From assembly GCF_011516645.4 (NCBI RefSeq), contig NZ_CP088285.1, positions 6,156,501 through 6,220,500 on the forward strand: a DNA stretch of 64,000 nucleotides. The letters run 5' to 3'. The notes below the pieces were generated by a model. That model searched no databases. It was not told the DNA's origin and saw only the letters and a program-made list of their open reading frames with translations. Shown in pieces: positions 26,727-36,130 of the stretch. This DNA comes from Bradyrhizobium septentrionale. Lineage in GTDB: Bacteria; Pseudomonadota; Alphaproteobacteria; Rhizobiales; Xanthobacteraceae. How positions within the stretch are numbered: position 1 is the stretch's first letter; every line of letters begins with the position of its first letter. A program made the position numbers and the translations under genes.

Positions 26727-28148
26727 ATGATGCGTTTGGCTGCGGGTGCGCTTTTCGTTGGCGGGTTGTTGGCGGTGTCGCCATCGCCAGTTGGCGCTCA
26801 AACGTCGATCACCGAACAAGAGGCGCGCGCGATCGGCGTCGATGCTTATCTTTATTTTTATCCGCTGATTTCGATGGACGTTACACGGAAGGTGGCCACG
26901 AATGTGGAAGCCGGCAAGATACCCGGCTTCGGACCGGCCAACATGTTTCACAACTTCACGGCCTATCCGGCCGCTGACTTCAAGGCCGTGGTTCGGCCGA
27001 ACTTCGACACGCTCTACTCCACCGCCTTTCTCGACCTGACAACAGAGCCGCTGATCGTGTCGGTGCCCGATACCAACGGTCGGTATTATCTGCTGCCGAT
27101 GCTCGACATGTGGACTGACGTCTTCGCTTCACCCGGTTGGCGAACGACCGGCACTCAGGCGGGCAACTTTCTCATCGCGCCGCCTGGCTGGAGCGGAAGC
27201 CCTCCCTCGGGAGTAACGCGCATCAACGCGCCGACGCCCTATGTGTGGATCATTGGACGAACCAAAACGGACGGTCCGCCGGACTATGACGCGGTTCACA
27301 AGATTCAGGCTGGCTACAAGATCACCCCGCTGTCGGACTGGGGCAAGCCGGCGAAGCCGGTGGAGGCGAAGATCAATCCGGCCGTCGACATGAAAACATC
27401 CCCGAAGGTTCAGGTCGATACCATGCCTGCAGACAAGTTCTTCGCGTACGCCGCTGAGCTTCTCAAGGTCAACCCGCCTCACATGACCGATCAGCCTATC
27501 ATCGCCCGGTTGAAGAAGATCGGCATCGAGCCCGGCAAGAGCTTTGAGCTGGATAAGGCGGACCCGGCCATTCGCAGCGCTCTGGCGAATGCTCCGGAGG
27601 AGGCGCAGAAGCTCATCGCGTGGAAGTTGCCAACCCTTGCCCGGGTCGTGAACGGCTGGTCGATGAACACCGACACCATGGGCGTGTATGGCAACTATTA
27701 CTTGAAGCGTGCCCTGATCGCGCAATTCGGCCTCGGCGCGAACGTCCCTGAAGATGCCGTCTACCCGGCCAATCTGGCCGATGAATCCGGCAAGCCGCTC
27801 GATGGTTCAAACAAATACGTGCTTCACTTTGAGAAAGGCAACACGCCTCCGGCGAACGCTTTCTGGTCGATCACCCTCTACGACAACGATGGTTTCCAGG
27901 TGGCGAACCCGCTCAACCGATTCGCCGTCAGCAGTTGGATGCCATTTAAATACAACTCAGATGGGTCGCTCGATCTGTACTTCCAAAACGAAAGCCCCGG
28001 CAAGGATAAGGAAGCCAACTGGCTCCCGGCGCCGAAAGGCGCGTTCAACCTGACCATGCGCATCTATGCTCCGAGATCAGAAGCTCTCACCGGAAAATGG
28101 AATCCGCCGCCGATCACGCAGGCGCTTCCAGGCTTGGCCGCCCAATAA
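26727..28148 (+). CDS. Exported DUF1254/DUF1214 two-domain protein
   Basis: A 473-aa protein with a signal peptide (LAAGALFVGGLLAVSPSPVGAQ). It is followed by a DUF1254 domain (IGVDAYLYFYPLISMDVTRK, PNFDTLYSTAFLDLTTEPLI, GRYYLLPMLDMWTDVFASPG) and a C-terminal DUF1214 domain (ANAFWSITLYDNDGFQVANP, NRFAVSSW, DLYFQNESPGKDKEANWLPA, NLTMRIYAP). Such proteins are exported and of unknown function. The start ATG 26727 has GGGAGG about 6 bases upstream. Separate single-domain, membrane-anchored versions of the two domains occur at 59312-60507, giving both architectures in one window. Confidence 0.88.
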   Translation: MMRLAAGALFVGGLLAVSPSPVGAQTSITEQEARAIGVDAYLYFYPLISMDVTRKVATNVEAGKIPGFGPANMFHNFTAYPAADFKAVVRPNFDTLYSTAFLDLTTEPLIVSVPDTNGRYYLLPMLDMWTDVFASPGWRTTGTQAGNFLIAPPGWSGSPPSGVTRINAPTPYVWIIGRTKTDGPPDYDAVHKIQAGYKITPLSDWGKPAKPVEAKINPAVDMKTSPKVQVDTMPADKFFAYAAELLKVNPPHMTDQPIIARLKKIGIEPGKSFELDKADPAIRSALANAPEEAQKLIAWKLPTLARVVNGWSMNTDTMGVYGNYYLKRALIAQFGLGANVPEDAVYPANLADESGKPLDGSNKYVLHFEKGNTPPANAFWSITLYDNDGFQVANPLNRFAVSSWMPFKYNSDGSLDLYFQNESPGKDKEANWLPAPKGAFNLTMRIYAPRSEALTGKWNPPPITQALPGLAAQ

Positions 28149-28307
28149 GGTCGGTGAACGACCACGGGGGCGGCATGGTCAACATCGCCAACCCGGCCGG
28201 TGCACGCAGCTCCGGCTGCCCTCAGGCGTGCCCGCTGCGGCGTACACACGGGCCGTGCGTCAATTTGAGCGGAAAGCCAATGCACTGAAGGCGATCATGG
28301 GGCCCCA

Positions 28308-28742
28308 ATGATTTCCGACACGCCGTCCGTCGAGCAACTTTCGCAAGTGATTGTTCACGTCACTGCGCCTTCTTTCCTGCTGGGCGCGGTTGCTGCTTTC
28401 ATCTCAGTGCTCATCTCCCGCATGAACCGCGTCGTCGACAGAATACAAGTCCTGAATGACATAACCGATGGTGACGGTGTCAGGGTGCGTCTTAAGGCGG
28501 ACATTCCGCGGCTGAAGCGCCGTGCGGACCTGTTGAACACGGCAATCCTGTTTGCCGGGGTGACGGCCATAGTCACTTGTTTGCTCGTTATTGTCGCGTT
28601 CGTGAGCGCGTACTACAGATTTCAGCATGAATACGGAGTTGCGATTTTATTCGTCGTTGCTCTCGCAGCGTTTATCCTCTCGCTAATAAATCTTGTTCGC
28701 GAAACGAGGATTTCGTTGCACGAGTACGATCTCTATAAATAG
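28308..28742 (+). CDS. DUF2721 family membrane protein
   Basis: A 144-aa protein with three hydrophobic segments (about residues 20-36, 77-100 and 108-126). The DUF2721 pattern is visible: a first segment ending ISVLISRMNRVVDRIQ, the basic cytoplasmic loop KADIPRLKRRADLLNTAILF, and a final LINLVRETRISLHEYD. Family members are small membrane proteins without assigned function. It follows the DUF1254 gene by 159 bp, so co-transcription is possible but not shown. Confidence 0.82.
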   Translation: MISDTPSVEQLSQVIVHVTAPSFLLGAVAAFISVLISRMNRVVDRIQVLNDITDGDGVRVRLKADIPRLKRRADLLNTAILFAGVTAIVTCLLVIVAFVSAYYRFQHEYGVAILFVVALAAFILSLINLVRETRISLHEYDLYK

Positions 28743-28809
28743 TCGCCGTTGAACTGGCGGCGGGAGCGCTTGACACCGATGTCTCGCCGACGCTGCTCGC
28801 CCGCACCGC

Positions 28810-29457
28810 TCACGCGCGCGCGGCCTGCCGGGTCAGTTTCACCAGCTCCAGCAGCATGGCTTCGCCGGCATCGACGAGCTGTTCCAGCGTGATCTCTGAT
28901 TTGCCTGATGCGGCCGTTCCGTCATAAGCGAGCGGCGGGACATGGACGAATTGCGCGAGGCGCAAGTCATTGTCTCGGCTCACGGCCTCGATCGCACGCC
29001 AACTCAGATAGTTGCAGAGATAGCTGCCGGCGTCGCGCGACAGCCGTGCATCGATGCCCGTCGCCAGCGCGGCACGCAGCAGCTTTTCGCTGTGCGGCCC
29101 GAACATTTGCGCATCGGCGCCGCCCTCGATCGATCCCTTGCGCGCATGCTGGCGGCTGGCGTCGGGAAAGCGCGTGGTCACCGCGTTGCGGGCGCGGCTT
29201 TCGATCCGCAGATGCCAGGTACGGCCGGCGAGGCCGAACATCAGCAGCGCCTGCGGGCGATGCGTTGCGATCAGCTCCGGCAATTCGCGATCGACGGCAG
29301 CATAAGTGACGTCGAAGATGTGGCTGGTCAGCGCGACATCGTCGAACGCCGGCCGGCGCAGCGTGGTCAGCCGCTTGACCAGCGGCATGGTCGGGTTGAA
29401 CGGCGCACCCGGGAACGGCCCGAAGCCGGTGATGAGGATGCGCAGCTTCTCGCTCAA
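28810..29457 (-). CDS. Pyroglutamyl-peptidase I-like (C15) cysteine peptidase
   Basis: About 215 aa. The family opening is RILITGFGPFPGAPFNPT. The catalytic triad is conserved by motif: E86 in LRIESRARN, C148 in GSYLCNYLS and H172 in FVHVPP. Typical enzymes remove N-terminal pyroglutamate. It is near the usual length (~200-215). The only start consistent with the family N-terminus is TTG 29457, whose bases overlap the TGA stop of meaB, so it is translationally coupled to meaB. Why a peptidase is coupled to a cobalamin-mutase chaperone is unclear; I infer operon convenience only. Confidence 0.82.
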   Translation of the reverse strand: MSEKLRILITGFGPFPGAPFNPTMPLVKRLTTLRRPAFDDVALTSHIFDVTYAAVDRELPELIATHRPQALLMFGLAGRTWHLRIESRARNAVTTRFPDASRQHARKGSIEGGADAQMFGPHSEKLLRAALATGIDARLSRDAGSYLCNYLSWRAIEAVSRDNDLRLAQFVHVPPLAYDGTAASGKSEITLEQLVDAGEAMLLELVKLTRQAARA

Positions 29458-30446
29458 TGCAGCATCTCCGCGATCTGTTCGGCGGCGACCGCGGGCGAGA
29501 TGCGGCCGCCGGCGACCTCGGCCTCCATCTTCTTCACCTTGGCGCGGATCGCGGCATCCGCGCGCAGCCGCACCATCATCCGGCCCTCCAGCATCGACCA
29601 CATCCACTTCACCTGCTGCTCGCGGCGGCGGGCCTCGAATTCGCCGGAGGCGTTCATCGCGGTGCGGTGGTCGAGGATCTTCTGCCAGAGCCGGTCGAGC
29701 CCTGCGCCGGTCAGCGCGGAATAGGTCTCGACCGGCGGATGCCAGTGTTCGGAGCGCGGCGCCAGGATGTGCAACGCGCTGCGATAGTCGGCGGCGGCGA
29801 GGTTTGCGCGCTTGAGGTTGTCGCCATCGGCCTTGTTGATCGCGATCATGTCGGCGAGCTCGACCAGGCCCTTCTTGATGCCCTGCAGCTCGTCGCCGGC
29901 ACCCGGCAGCATCAGCGCCAGGAAGAAATCGGTCATGTCGCAGACCGCGGTCTCGGACTGGCCGATGCCGACGGTCTCGACCAGCACGACGTCGAAGCCG
30001 GCGGCCTCGCACAACAGCATCGCCTCGCGGGTTTTCGCCGCGACGCCGCCGAGCGTGCCCGAGGACGGCGAGGGACGGATGAAGGCCTGGTCGGAAATGG
30101 CGAGCCGCGCCATCCGGGTCTTGTCGCCGAGGATCGAGCCGCCGGTGCGCGCCGAGGAGGGATCGACCGCCAGCACCGCGACCTTGTGGCCGCGTTCGAT
30201 CAGGAACATGCCGAGCGCATCGATGGTGGTCGACTTGCCGACGCCGGGCGAGCCGGTGATGCCGACCCGCACCGCCTTGCCGGTGTCGGGCAGCAGCGCC
30301 TGCACCAGCTCGCGCGCCGCCGCCTGGTGGTCACCGCGCCGGCTCTCGACCAGTGTGATCGCCCGCGCCAGCGCGGCGCGGTGGCCGGCGCGAAGGTCCT
30401 TTGCGAGGGCGCGGATGTCGGGGGAGGCAGGCTTCGACGCGGTCAT
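29454..30446 (-). CDS. meaB: Methylmalonyl-CoA mutase-associated GTPase MeaB (ArgK/YgfD)
   Basis: A 330-aa G3E-type P-loop GTPase that gates cofactor loading and protects methylmalonyl-CoA mutase. Walker A GSPGVGKS is at residues 65-72, switch motifs include DPSSARTGGSILGDKTRM and VLVETVGIGQSE, the base-recognition motif is INKAD, and the C-terminal dimerisation region is present. The mutase subunit genes lie 1-6 kb upstream on the same strand, separated by an unrelated exported-protein gene and a REP repeat, so it is a functional neighbour and not certainly part of one transcript. Confidence 0.95.
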   Translation of the reverse strand: MTASKPASPDIRALAKDLRAGHRAALARAITLVESRRGDHQAAARELVQALLPDTGKAVRVGITGSPGVGKSTTIDALGMFLIERGHKVAVLAVDPSSARTGGSILGDKTRMARLAISDQAFIRPSPSSGTLGGVAAKTREAMLLCEAAGFDVVLVETVGIGQSETAVCDMTDFFLALMLPGAGDELQGIKKGLVELADMIAINKADGDNLKRANLAAADYRSALHILAPRSEHWHPPVETYSALTGAGLDRLWQKILDHRTAMNASGEFEARRREQQVKWMWSMLEGRMMVRLRADAAIRAKVKKMEAEVAGGRISPAVAAEQIAEMLH

Positions 30447-30522
30447 GGCACTGGTTTACAACGGCCGGCGATTGCAGGCGAGGGGAACGCGGATCGGCGC
30501 CGGAGCGGCTTGTTGATGACGT

Positions 30523-31326
30523 CTATTGCTGGTCGTCCGTATCGCCCTTCGGCCGTGCGCCGGCAAAAATCCTGGCGCCTTCCGGCGTCAGATACGGCTT
30601 CAGCGTCTCCCACGGCACGAAGATGACGTACTGGCCTTCGGCGTAGGGGCCGACGGCATAGGGCGGGTAGTGGAAGGTCAGGCCGGAGCTCTTTCCGGCT
30701 TCGGTCGATGGCGCCAGCGTCACGGCGCCGATCTTGAGCAGGGTCGGCTTCAGCTCCTTGTACCATTCGGCGGTGGCCGTCTCGCCGGCGCCGCGTCGCT
30801 TCTTCTCGGCGTTCAACGCCGAGACGATGGCCTTGCGCATCGCCGTCAGGGTCGGGCCGTTGTCAGCGGTCTCGGTGAAGAAGGGGCGGATGCTGATGCG
30901 CTTCTTCGCGCTCGCGTCCCACAGGATGGTGTTGACGTCGGTGTTCGGGTGCGCGCCGAGCGTGTCCATGTAGTCGTCGCGCAGCACGCTGACATAGCGG
31001 CCGGCATCGACGACGGAGCGCACGGAATATTTGCGCTCGAACGAATAGCCGCCGCGGTCCTTGAAGAGGTCAGGCTCATCCTTGCGTGCGGCCGAGGCCT
31101 CGGCCGCGTTCTTGTCGATCCACTTTTTGCCCTCGGCGAGGCAATCGGCCGCCAGCGCGCTATCTGCCTTGATCTTGTCGTCGAGATAGACGTTCGCCTC
31201 GATGCTCGTGGTCTTGACCGTAGCGTCGGGCTTGGGATCGGCAGCGCGCGCCGGAAGGCAGAGGCAAGCCAGCAGGCCGGCAAGACAAAGCGAGTAAACA
31301 GGCGTCACGAGCCGCGCCGCACGCAT
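30523..31326 (-). CDS. Exported DUF3298/RsiV-like domain protein
   Basis: A 267-aa protein with a signal peptide (LVTPVYSLCLAGLLACLCLPARA). The mature region has the DUF4163/DUF3298-type layout: YSFERKYSVRSVVDAGRYVS, LRDDYMDTLGAHPNTDVNTI (the conserved GAHxN motif), WDASAKKRISIRPFFTE, and the C-terminal beta-sheet FHYPPYAVGPYAEGQYVIFV with PWETLKPYL. Related domains occur in lysozyme-binding RsiV and in exported proteins of unknown role. ATG 31326 has GGGAG upstream. It lies between meaB and mutB on the same strand. Confidence 0.8.
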   Translation of the reverse strand: MRAARLVTPVYSLCLAGLLACLCLPARAADPKPDATVKTTSIEANVYLDDKIKADSALAADCLAEGKKWIDKNAAEASAARKDEPDLFKDRGGYSFERKYSVRSVVDAGRYVSVLRDDYMDTLGAHPNTDVNTILWDASAKKRISIRPFFTETADNGPTLTAMRKAIVSALNAEKKRRGAGETATAEWYKELKPTLLKIGAVTLAPSTEAGKSSGLTFHYPPYAVGPYAEGQYVIFVPWETLKPYLTPEGARIFAGARPKGDTDDQQ

Positions 31327-31398
31327 TGAGAACTCCCTTCGGAGGACAGGCAATCGCGTAATAGCGCTGCTAGGGTTCTGGAGCCACCAATTCGGCAT

Positions 31399-31486
31399 CG
31401 TCATGGCCGGGCTTGGCCCGGCCATCCACGTCTTTCTTCAGTTACCACCAAAGACGTGGAAGCCCGGGACAAGCCCGGGCATGACG
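31399..31486. repeat. REP-like palindrome (CGTCATGGCCGGGC...GCCCGGGCATGACG)
   Basis: CGTCATG...CATGACG ends, internal GGCCGGGC-ttg-GCCCGGCC and CCACGTCTTT / AAAGACGTGG pairings. A related element is at 52903-53028. It separates mutB from the downstream exported-protein gene and may end the mut transcript. Confidence 0.8.
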
Positions 31487-31513
31487 AGTCTTGTGGACGG
31501 GGACGCGGCAGCG

Positions 31514-33670
31514 TTACTCCGCGGCCGCGCTGTGGCCGAGCCGGGCGTTGAGCTTGTGGATCAGCTCCTCGGCGGCATCCGAGATTACCGTGCCCGGCGG
31601 GAAGATCGCCTCGGCGCCGGCCGCATAGAGCGCATCGTAATCCTGCGGCGGCACTACGCCGCCGATGATGATCATGATGTCCTCGCGGCCGTGCTTCTTC
31701 AGCGCGGCCTTCAATTCCGGCACCGCGGTGAGATGCGCCGCGGCGAGCGAGGAGACGCCGAGAATGTGGACGTCGTTCTCGACCGCCTGGCGGGCGGCTT
31801 CGTCAGCGGTTGCGAACAGCGGCCCGATATCGACGTCGAAGCCGACATCGGCGAAGGCTGATGCGATCACCTTCTGGCCGCGGTCATGGCCGTCCTGGCC
31901 GATTTTTGCCACCAGGATGCGGGGACGCCGCCCTTCGGCCTCCTCGAAAGCGTCGATCAGCGCCTGCACTTTTGCGACCTTGTTGGACATCGCCGCTGCC
32001 TCTCGCTTGTAGACGCCGGTGATGGACTTGATCTCGGCGCGGTGACGCCCGAACACCTTTTCCATCGCGTCCGAAATCTCGCCGACGGTGGCTTTGGCGC
32101 GCGCCGCGTCGATCGCGAGCGCCAGCAGATTGCCGTTGCCTTCACCGGCCGAACGGGTGAGCGCGGCGAGCGCCGCGTCGACGTCCGTCTGGTTGCGCTC
32201 CTTCTTGAGCCGGCCGAGCTTGTCGATCTGCAAGCGGCGTACAGTGGAGTTCTCCACCTTCAGCACGTCGATCGGCTTCTCGTTCTCCGGCTTGAACTTG
32301 TTGACGCCGATAACAGCCTGGCGGCCGGCATCGATCCGGGCCTGGGTCTTGGCGGAGGCTTCCTCGATCCGCAGTTTTGGCACGCCGGCCTCGATCGCCT
32401 TGGCCATGCCGCCGAGTTCCTCGACCTCCTGGATGTGGCCCCAGGCCTTCTGCGCGAGATCGCGGGTCAGCCGCTCGACATAATAGGAGCCGCCCCAGGG
32501 ATCGATGATGCGGTTGGTGCCGCTCTCCTGCTGCAGGAACAGCTGGGTGTTGCGGGCGATGCGCGCCGAGAAGTCGGTCGGCAGCGCCAAGGCCTCGTCG
32601 AGCGCATTGGTGTGTAGCGACTGGGTGTGGCCTTGCGTCGCCGCCATCGCCTCGATCGTGGTGCGCATCACATTGTTGAAGACGTCCTGCGCGGTCAGCG
32701 ACCAGCCGGAGGTCTGGCAATGCGTGCGCAAGCTGAGCGAGCGCGGGTCCTTCGGGTTGAACTGCTTGAGCAGCTTGGCCCACAACAGCCGGGCCGCGCG
32801 CATCTTGGCGACTTCCATGAAGAAGTTCATCCCGATCGCCCAGAAGAACGACAGCCGCGGCGCGAAGCGGTCGACGTCGAGGCCGGCGGCAAGCCCGGCG
32901 CGCAGATATTCGACGCCGTCGGCCAGCGTATAGGCGAGCTCGAGGTCCTGCGTCGCGCCGGCCTCCTGCATGTGATAGCCGGAGATCGAGATCGAATTGT
33001 ATTTCGGCATCCGCTGCGAGGTGTAGGCGAAGATGTCGGAGATAATCCGCATCGAGGGCGCGGGCGGATAGATATAGGTGTTGCGCACCATGAACTCTTT
33101 CAGAATGTCGTTCTGAATGGTGCCCGACAGTTTTTCCGGCGGCACGCCCTGTTCCTCTGCGGCGGCAACGAACAGCGCGAGGATCGGCAGCACCGCGCCG
33201 TTCATGGTCATCGACACGCTCATCTGGTCGAGCGGGATGCCGGCGAACAGCGTACGCATGTCGTAGATGGAATCGATCGCAACCCCGGCCATGCCGACGT
33301 CGCCGGACACGCGCGGATGATCTGAGTCATAGCCGCGGTGGGTGGCGAGATCGAACGCGACCGAGAGGCCCTTCTGTCCAGCCGCGAGGTTGCGGCGGTA
33401 GAACGCGTTGGAATCCTCCGCCGTGGAGAAGCCGGCATATTGCCGGATGGTCCAGGGCTGGTTGACATACATGGTCGGGTAGGGGCCGCGCAGATAGGGC
33501 GCGATACCCGGCCAGGTCTCGAGGAAGTCGATGCCTTCGAGATCGGCCTCGCTGTAGGCGGATTTCACCGGAATGCCTTCGGGCGTCAGCCACGGCTCGG
33601 CGCGTGCTGCCGGCGCTGCGGCGGCAACGGGCTGGAAGGCGATATCGGCGAAATTGGGAATGCGGGTCAT
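31514..33670 (-). CDS. mutB: Methylmalonyl-CoA mutase large subunit
   Basis: A 718-aa adenosylcobalamin-dependent mutase that interconverts (R)-methylmalonyl-CoA and succinyl-CoA in propionate metabolism. The catalytic barrel is clear ([71 protein letters not shown]). The C-terminal cobalamin domain carries DGHDRG near residue 590, the base-off B12-binding DxHxxG motif. It is the last gene of a mutA-GFA-mutB cluster, 12 bp after the GFA gene, with ATG 33670 as start. Full length for the family. Confidence 0.97.
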   Translation of the reverse strand: MTRIPNFADIAFQPVAAAAPAARAEPWLTPEGIPVKSAYSEADLEGIDFLETWPGIAPYLRGPYPTMYVNQPWTIRQYAGFSTAEDSNAFYRRNLAAGQKGLSVAFDLATHRGYDSDHPRVSGDVGMAGVAIDSIYDMRTLFAGIPLDQMSVSMTMNGAVLPILALFVAAAEEQGVPPEKLSGTIQNDILKEFMVRNTYIYPPAPSMRIISDIFAYTSQRMPKYNSISISGYHMQEAGATQDLELAYTLADGVEYLRAGLAAGLDVDRFAPRLSFFWAIGMNFFMEVAKMRAARLLWAKLLKQFNPKDPRSLSLRTHCQTSGWSLTAQDVFNNVMRTTIEAMAATQGHTQSLHTNALDEALALPTDFSARIARNTQLFLQQESGTNRIIDPWGGSYYVERLTRDLAQKAWGHIQEVEELGGMAKAIEAGVPKLRIEEASAKTQARIDAGRQAVIGVNKFKPENEKPIDVLKVENSTVRRLQIDKLGRLKKERNQTDVDAALAALTRSAGEGNGNLLALAIDAARAKATVGEISDAMEKVFGRHRAEIKSITGVYKREAAAMSNKVAKVQALIDAFEEAEGRRPRILVAKIGQDGHDRGQKVIASAFADVGFDVDIGPLFATADEAARQAVENDVHILGVSSLAAAHLTAVPELKAALKKHGREDIMIIIGGVVPPQDYDALYAAGAEAIFPPGTVISDAAEELIHKLNARLGHSAAAE

Positions 33671-33682
33671 TCCTTGGCTTCC

Positions 33683-34153
33683 TTAATCATGGTCCGGATG
33701 CTGATGGCTGACGATGGTCGCCATCTTGTCCGGTCCGTAATTCTGCATCGTGGTCTGGCTGGGCAGATTGGCGATGCCGACCACCCAGCCGTGCCGGGAC
33801 TCGGTTCCGAATTGCTGCGTCGGGATCACCCGGTCGGGCCGGTCGAAGGTGCCGGTCATGATCTCGATGCGGGGACCGTCGATCCGGCGGAAGCTGAGCG
33901 GCGTGCCGCAGGCGGCGCAGAAGTCGCGCTCGGCGATCGAGGAGGATTTGAACGCGGCCGGCTTGCCGCGGGTCCAGCTGAAGTTCTCGCGCTCGATATC
34001 GGCGAAGGAAGCGAACGGCGCGCCGGAGGCCTTCTGGCACATCCGGCAGTGACAGATGCTGATCTTGGCCGGGACGCCCGTGACCGCGAAGCGGACGGCG
34101 CCGCACTGGCAGCCGCCGGTCAGAACGTGGGTCGATGGTGCTTCTGCTGTCAT
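33683..34153 (-). CDS. GFA-family (glutathione-dependent formaldehyde-activating-like) zinc protein
   Basis: A 156-aa Mss4-like zinc-fold protein. The zinc ligands are visible: GGCQCGAVRF near the start, CHCRMCQKASG, and CAACGTPLSFR. Family proteins bind zinc and some bind glutathione, but most have no proven activity. Its ATG overlaps the mutA stop (ATGA at 34150-34153) and mutB starts 12 bp beyond its end. It is therefore embedded inside the methylmalonyl-CoA mutase operon and translationally coupled to mutA, an unexpected place for this family. Confidence 0.9.
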   Translation of the reverse strand: MTAEAPSTHVLTGGCQCGAVRFAVTGVPAKISICHCRMCQKASGAPFASFADIERENFSWTRGKPAAFKSSSIAERDFCAACGTPLSFRRIDGPRIEIMTGTFDRPDRVIPTQQFGTESRHGWVVGIANLPSQTTMQNYGPDKMATIVSHQHPDHD

Positions 34154-36024
34154 GCCTGCTCCATCCGCCGATAGGCCTCGCGCAACGTCGCCAGCGCATC
34201 ACCGCCGGCGAACACGAACTCACTGACGCCGGCCGCCCGCAGCGCCGCTTCCTGGTCGCCGGGCCGCCCTGCCAGATAGATAAGCCTTGCTCCGGCGCCG
34301 TGAAGGGCCTTGGCTGCGTCAGCGGCGCTTGCGGCATAGACCTTGTCCGAGGAACAAATGCACGCCATCGCGGCGCCCGAGGCCGTGAAGGCCGCGGCAA
34401 GCGCCGCCGCGTCGGCAAAGCCTTCGCTGTCGATCGCCTCGATCCCGCCGGTCTCGAAGAAGCTTTTTGCAAAAGTCGCGCGGGCGGTGAAGTCCGCGGC
34501 CGTGCCGAGATTGGCGAGGAAGATATTCGGCCGCGCGCCATGCGCCTTCAGCGCGGCGTCCGACTTGTCGCGCAGCGCCTCGAACGGTTCGGCGAGCCGC
34601 ATCGGCGCGAACGCATCGAACCTGATCTTGGCATCGACCTTGGCAGCCAGCGATACCGGCTTCACGTCCAACACCGCGATGTCGGCCTCGTGCAGGTTGG
34701 GGAATTCGCTGGCGCCGGTCAGCACGTCGCGGCGCTTCGCCACATTGGCTTCGCGCTGGGCCCGCGTCGCGGCGACTTTCTTTTGCAGCAGCCCCTGCTG
34801 GAGTGCAGGGAAGATGCCGCCGGCCTTTTCGATCTCCTGGAACAGCGTCCATGCCGCTTCGCAAAGTTGCGCGGTCAGCGTCTCGATGCTGCCCGAACCC
34901 GCCGCGGGGTCGGAGACTTTTGCAAGGTTGGATTCCTCGAGCAGCACGAGCTGCGTGTTGCGCGCCACGCGCCGGGCGAAATCATCCGGCAGGCCGAGTG
35001 CCAGGGTATGCGGCAGCACGGTGATCGCGTTGGCGCCGCCGAGGCCGGCCGCAAACGTCGCCATGGTAGCGCGCAGCAGGTTCACATTGGGGTCGCGCTG
35101 GGTCAGCATCCGCCAGGCGGTCTGCGCGTTGACGAAGATCGGCTTCGGCGCGAGGCCACAGGCCTCTTCGATCCCCGCCCAAAGGCGTCGCAGCGCGCGG
35201 AATTTCGCCATGGTCAGGAACTGATCGGCGTCGGCGCTGAGCCGGAACGAGACGCCTGCGCGCGCCGCATCGAGGTCGATCCCGGCGGCTTCCAGCATGC
35301 GCAGATAGGCGAGGCCCAGCGCCAGCGTGAAGGCGAGTTCCTGCACTTCGGACCCGCCGGCATCATGCACCGGCCGGCCGTCGGCCAGCACGAACGGCCC
35401 CTTGAAGCCGCGCTTGATCAGCCCGTTGACCACCTGGCCGAACGACTTCTCGTAGTTGGGCCAGGCGATGGCCGCAGCCCCGCGCACGGCGGCCGTGCTG
35501 AGCGCCTGGTAATTGAAATGCAGATCGAGCTTGGCCGGATCGAGCTTGCGGGCCTCGACCATGTCGGCAAAGGTCTCGCCAGCGTTCTCGCGGCCGAGCA
35601 CCGGGTTGAGCGCGATCATGATGCCGGCATCGAGATGGATGCCGCCGCAGGCCCGCGCCAGCGTCTTCTTGCTGGCATCGGCAAGACCGAAGCCGCGCGT
35701 GCCGGGACCGCCGGCAAACTCGAATTCCAGGCCGGTCGCCCCGTTCTCAAGATCCTCCAGCGCCTGCGCATTGGCCTCTGCGGCATCGGGATGGTCGACC
35801 CGTTGCAGGATCTGCCAGGGGGCCGCCGCGGCGCGGCCCGGAAGCGGGCCTAAGTTGGTGGCGCGGCGGTAGATCGGATCGATCTTGAGGCCATCATAGG
35901 TCTTGCCGACCAGCTTCTCGAACGGGGCGCCCTTCAGCACGCCGTCGACCAGCTTGCGCCAATCGTCGTAGGTCGCCGATGCAAAATCCGAAGCCAGAGG
36001 CAAATCGTCAGTCGAGGTCGTCAT
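34150..36024 (-). CDS. mutA: Methylmalonyl-CoA mutase small subunit
   Basis: A 624-aa non-catalytic partner of MutB. It shares the barrel fold (LPLASDFASATYDDWRKLVD, YDGLKIDPIYRRATN, ARNTQLVLLEESNLAKVSDP, AAGSGSIETLTAQL). The C-terminal flavodoxin-like domain lacks the DxHxxG cobalamin motif, as expected of the small subunit. ATG 36024 matches the family N-terminus, although the frame is open to 36087. It is first in the mutA-GFA-mutB cluster, about 107 bp after folK, so a promoter probably lies at 36025-36130. Confidence 0.95.
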   Translation of the reverse strand: MTTSTDDLPLASDFASATYDDWRKLVDGVLKGAPFEKLVGKTYDGLKIDPIYRRATNLGPLPGRAAAAPWQILQRVDHPDAAEANAQALEDLENGATGLEFEFAGGPGTRGFGLADASKKTLARACGGIHLDAGIMIALNPVLGRENAGETFADMVEARKLDPAKLDLHFNYQALSTAAVRGAAAIAWPNYEKSFGQVVNGLIKRGFKGPFVLADGRPVHDAGGSEVQELAFTLALGLAYLRMLEAAGIDLDAARAGVSFRLSADADQFLTMAKFRALRRLWAGIEEACGLAPKPIFVNAQTAWRMLTQRDPNVNLLRATMATFAAGLGGANAITVLPHTLALGLPDDFARRVARNTQLVLLEESNLAKVSDPAAGSGSIETLTAQLCEAAWTLFQEIEKAGGIFPALQQGLLQKKVAATRAQREANVAKRRDVLTGASEFPNLHEADIAVLDVKPVSLAAKVDAKIRFDAFAPMRLAEPFEALRDKSDAALKAHGARPNIFLANLGTAADFTARATFAKSFFETGGIEAIDSEGFADAAALAAAFTASGAAMACICSSDKVYAASAADAAKALHGAGARLIYLAGRPGDQEAALRAAGVSEFVFAGGDALATLREAYRRMEQA

Positions 36025-36130
36025 CCGCCCAGAATATCCTTCACCGGCCCCGCGAGGGGGTCCCTTGATTTGGCCGGAAATTGCCACGGGCGGGCGGCCA
36101 AGCCAAACGGTTGTTTGCGGTGGTTTGGCT

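Noticed and set aside
34135..35853. 572-codon plus-strand ORF over mutA
   Set aside because: Antisense shadow; mutA is unmistakable on the other strand.
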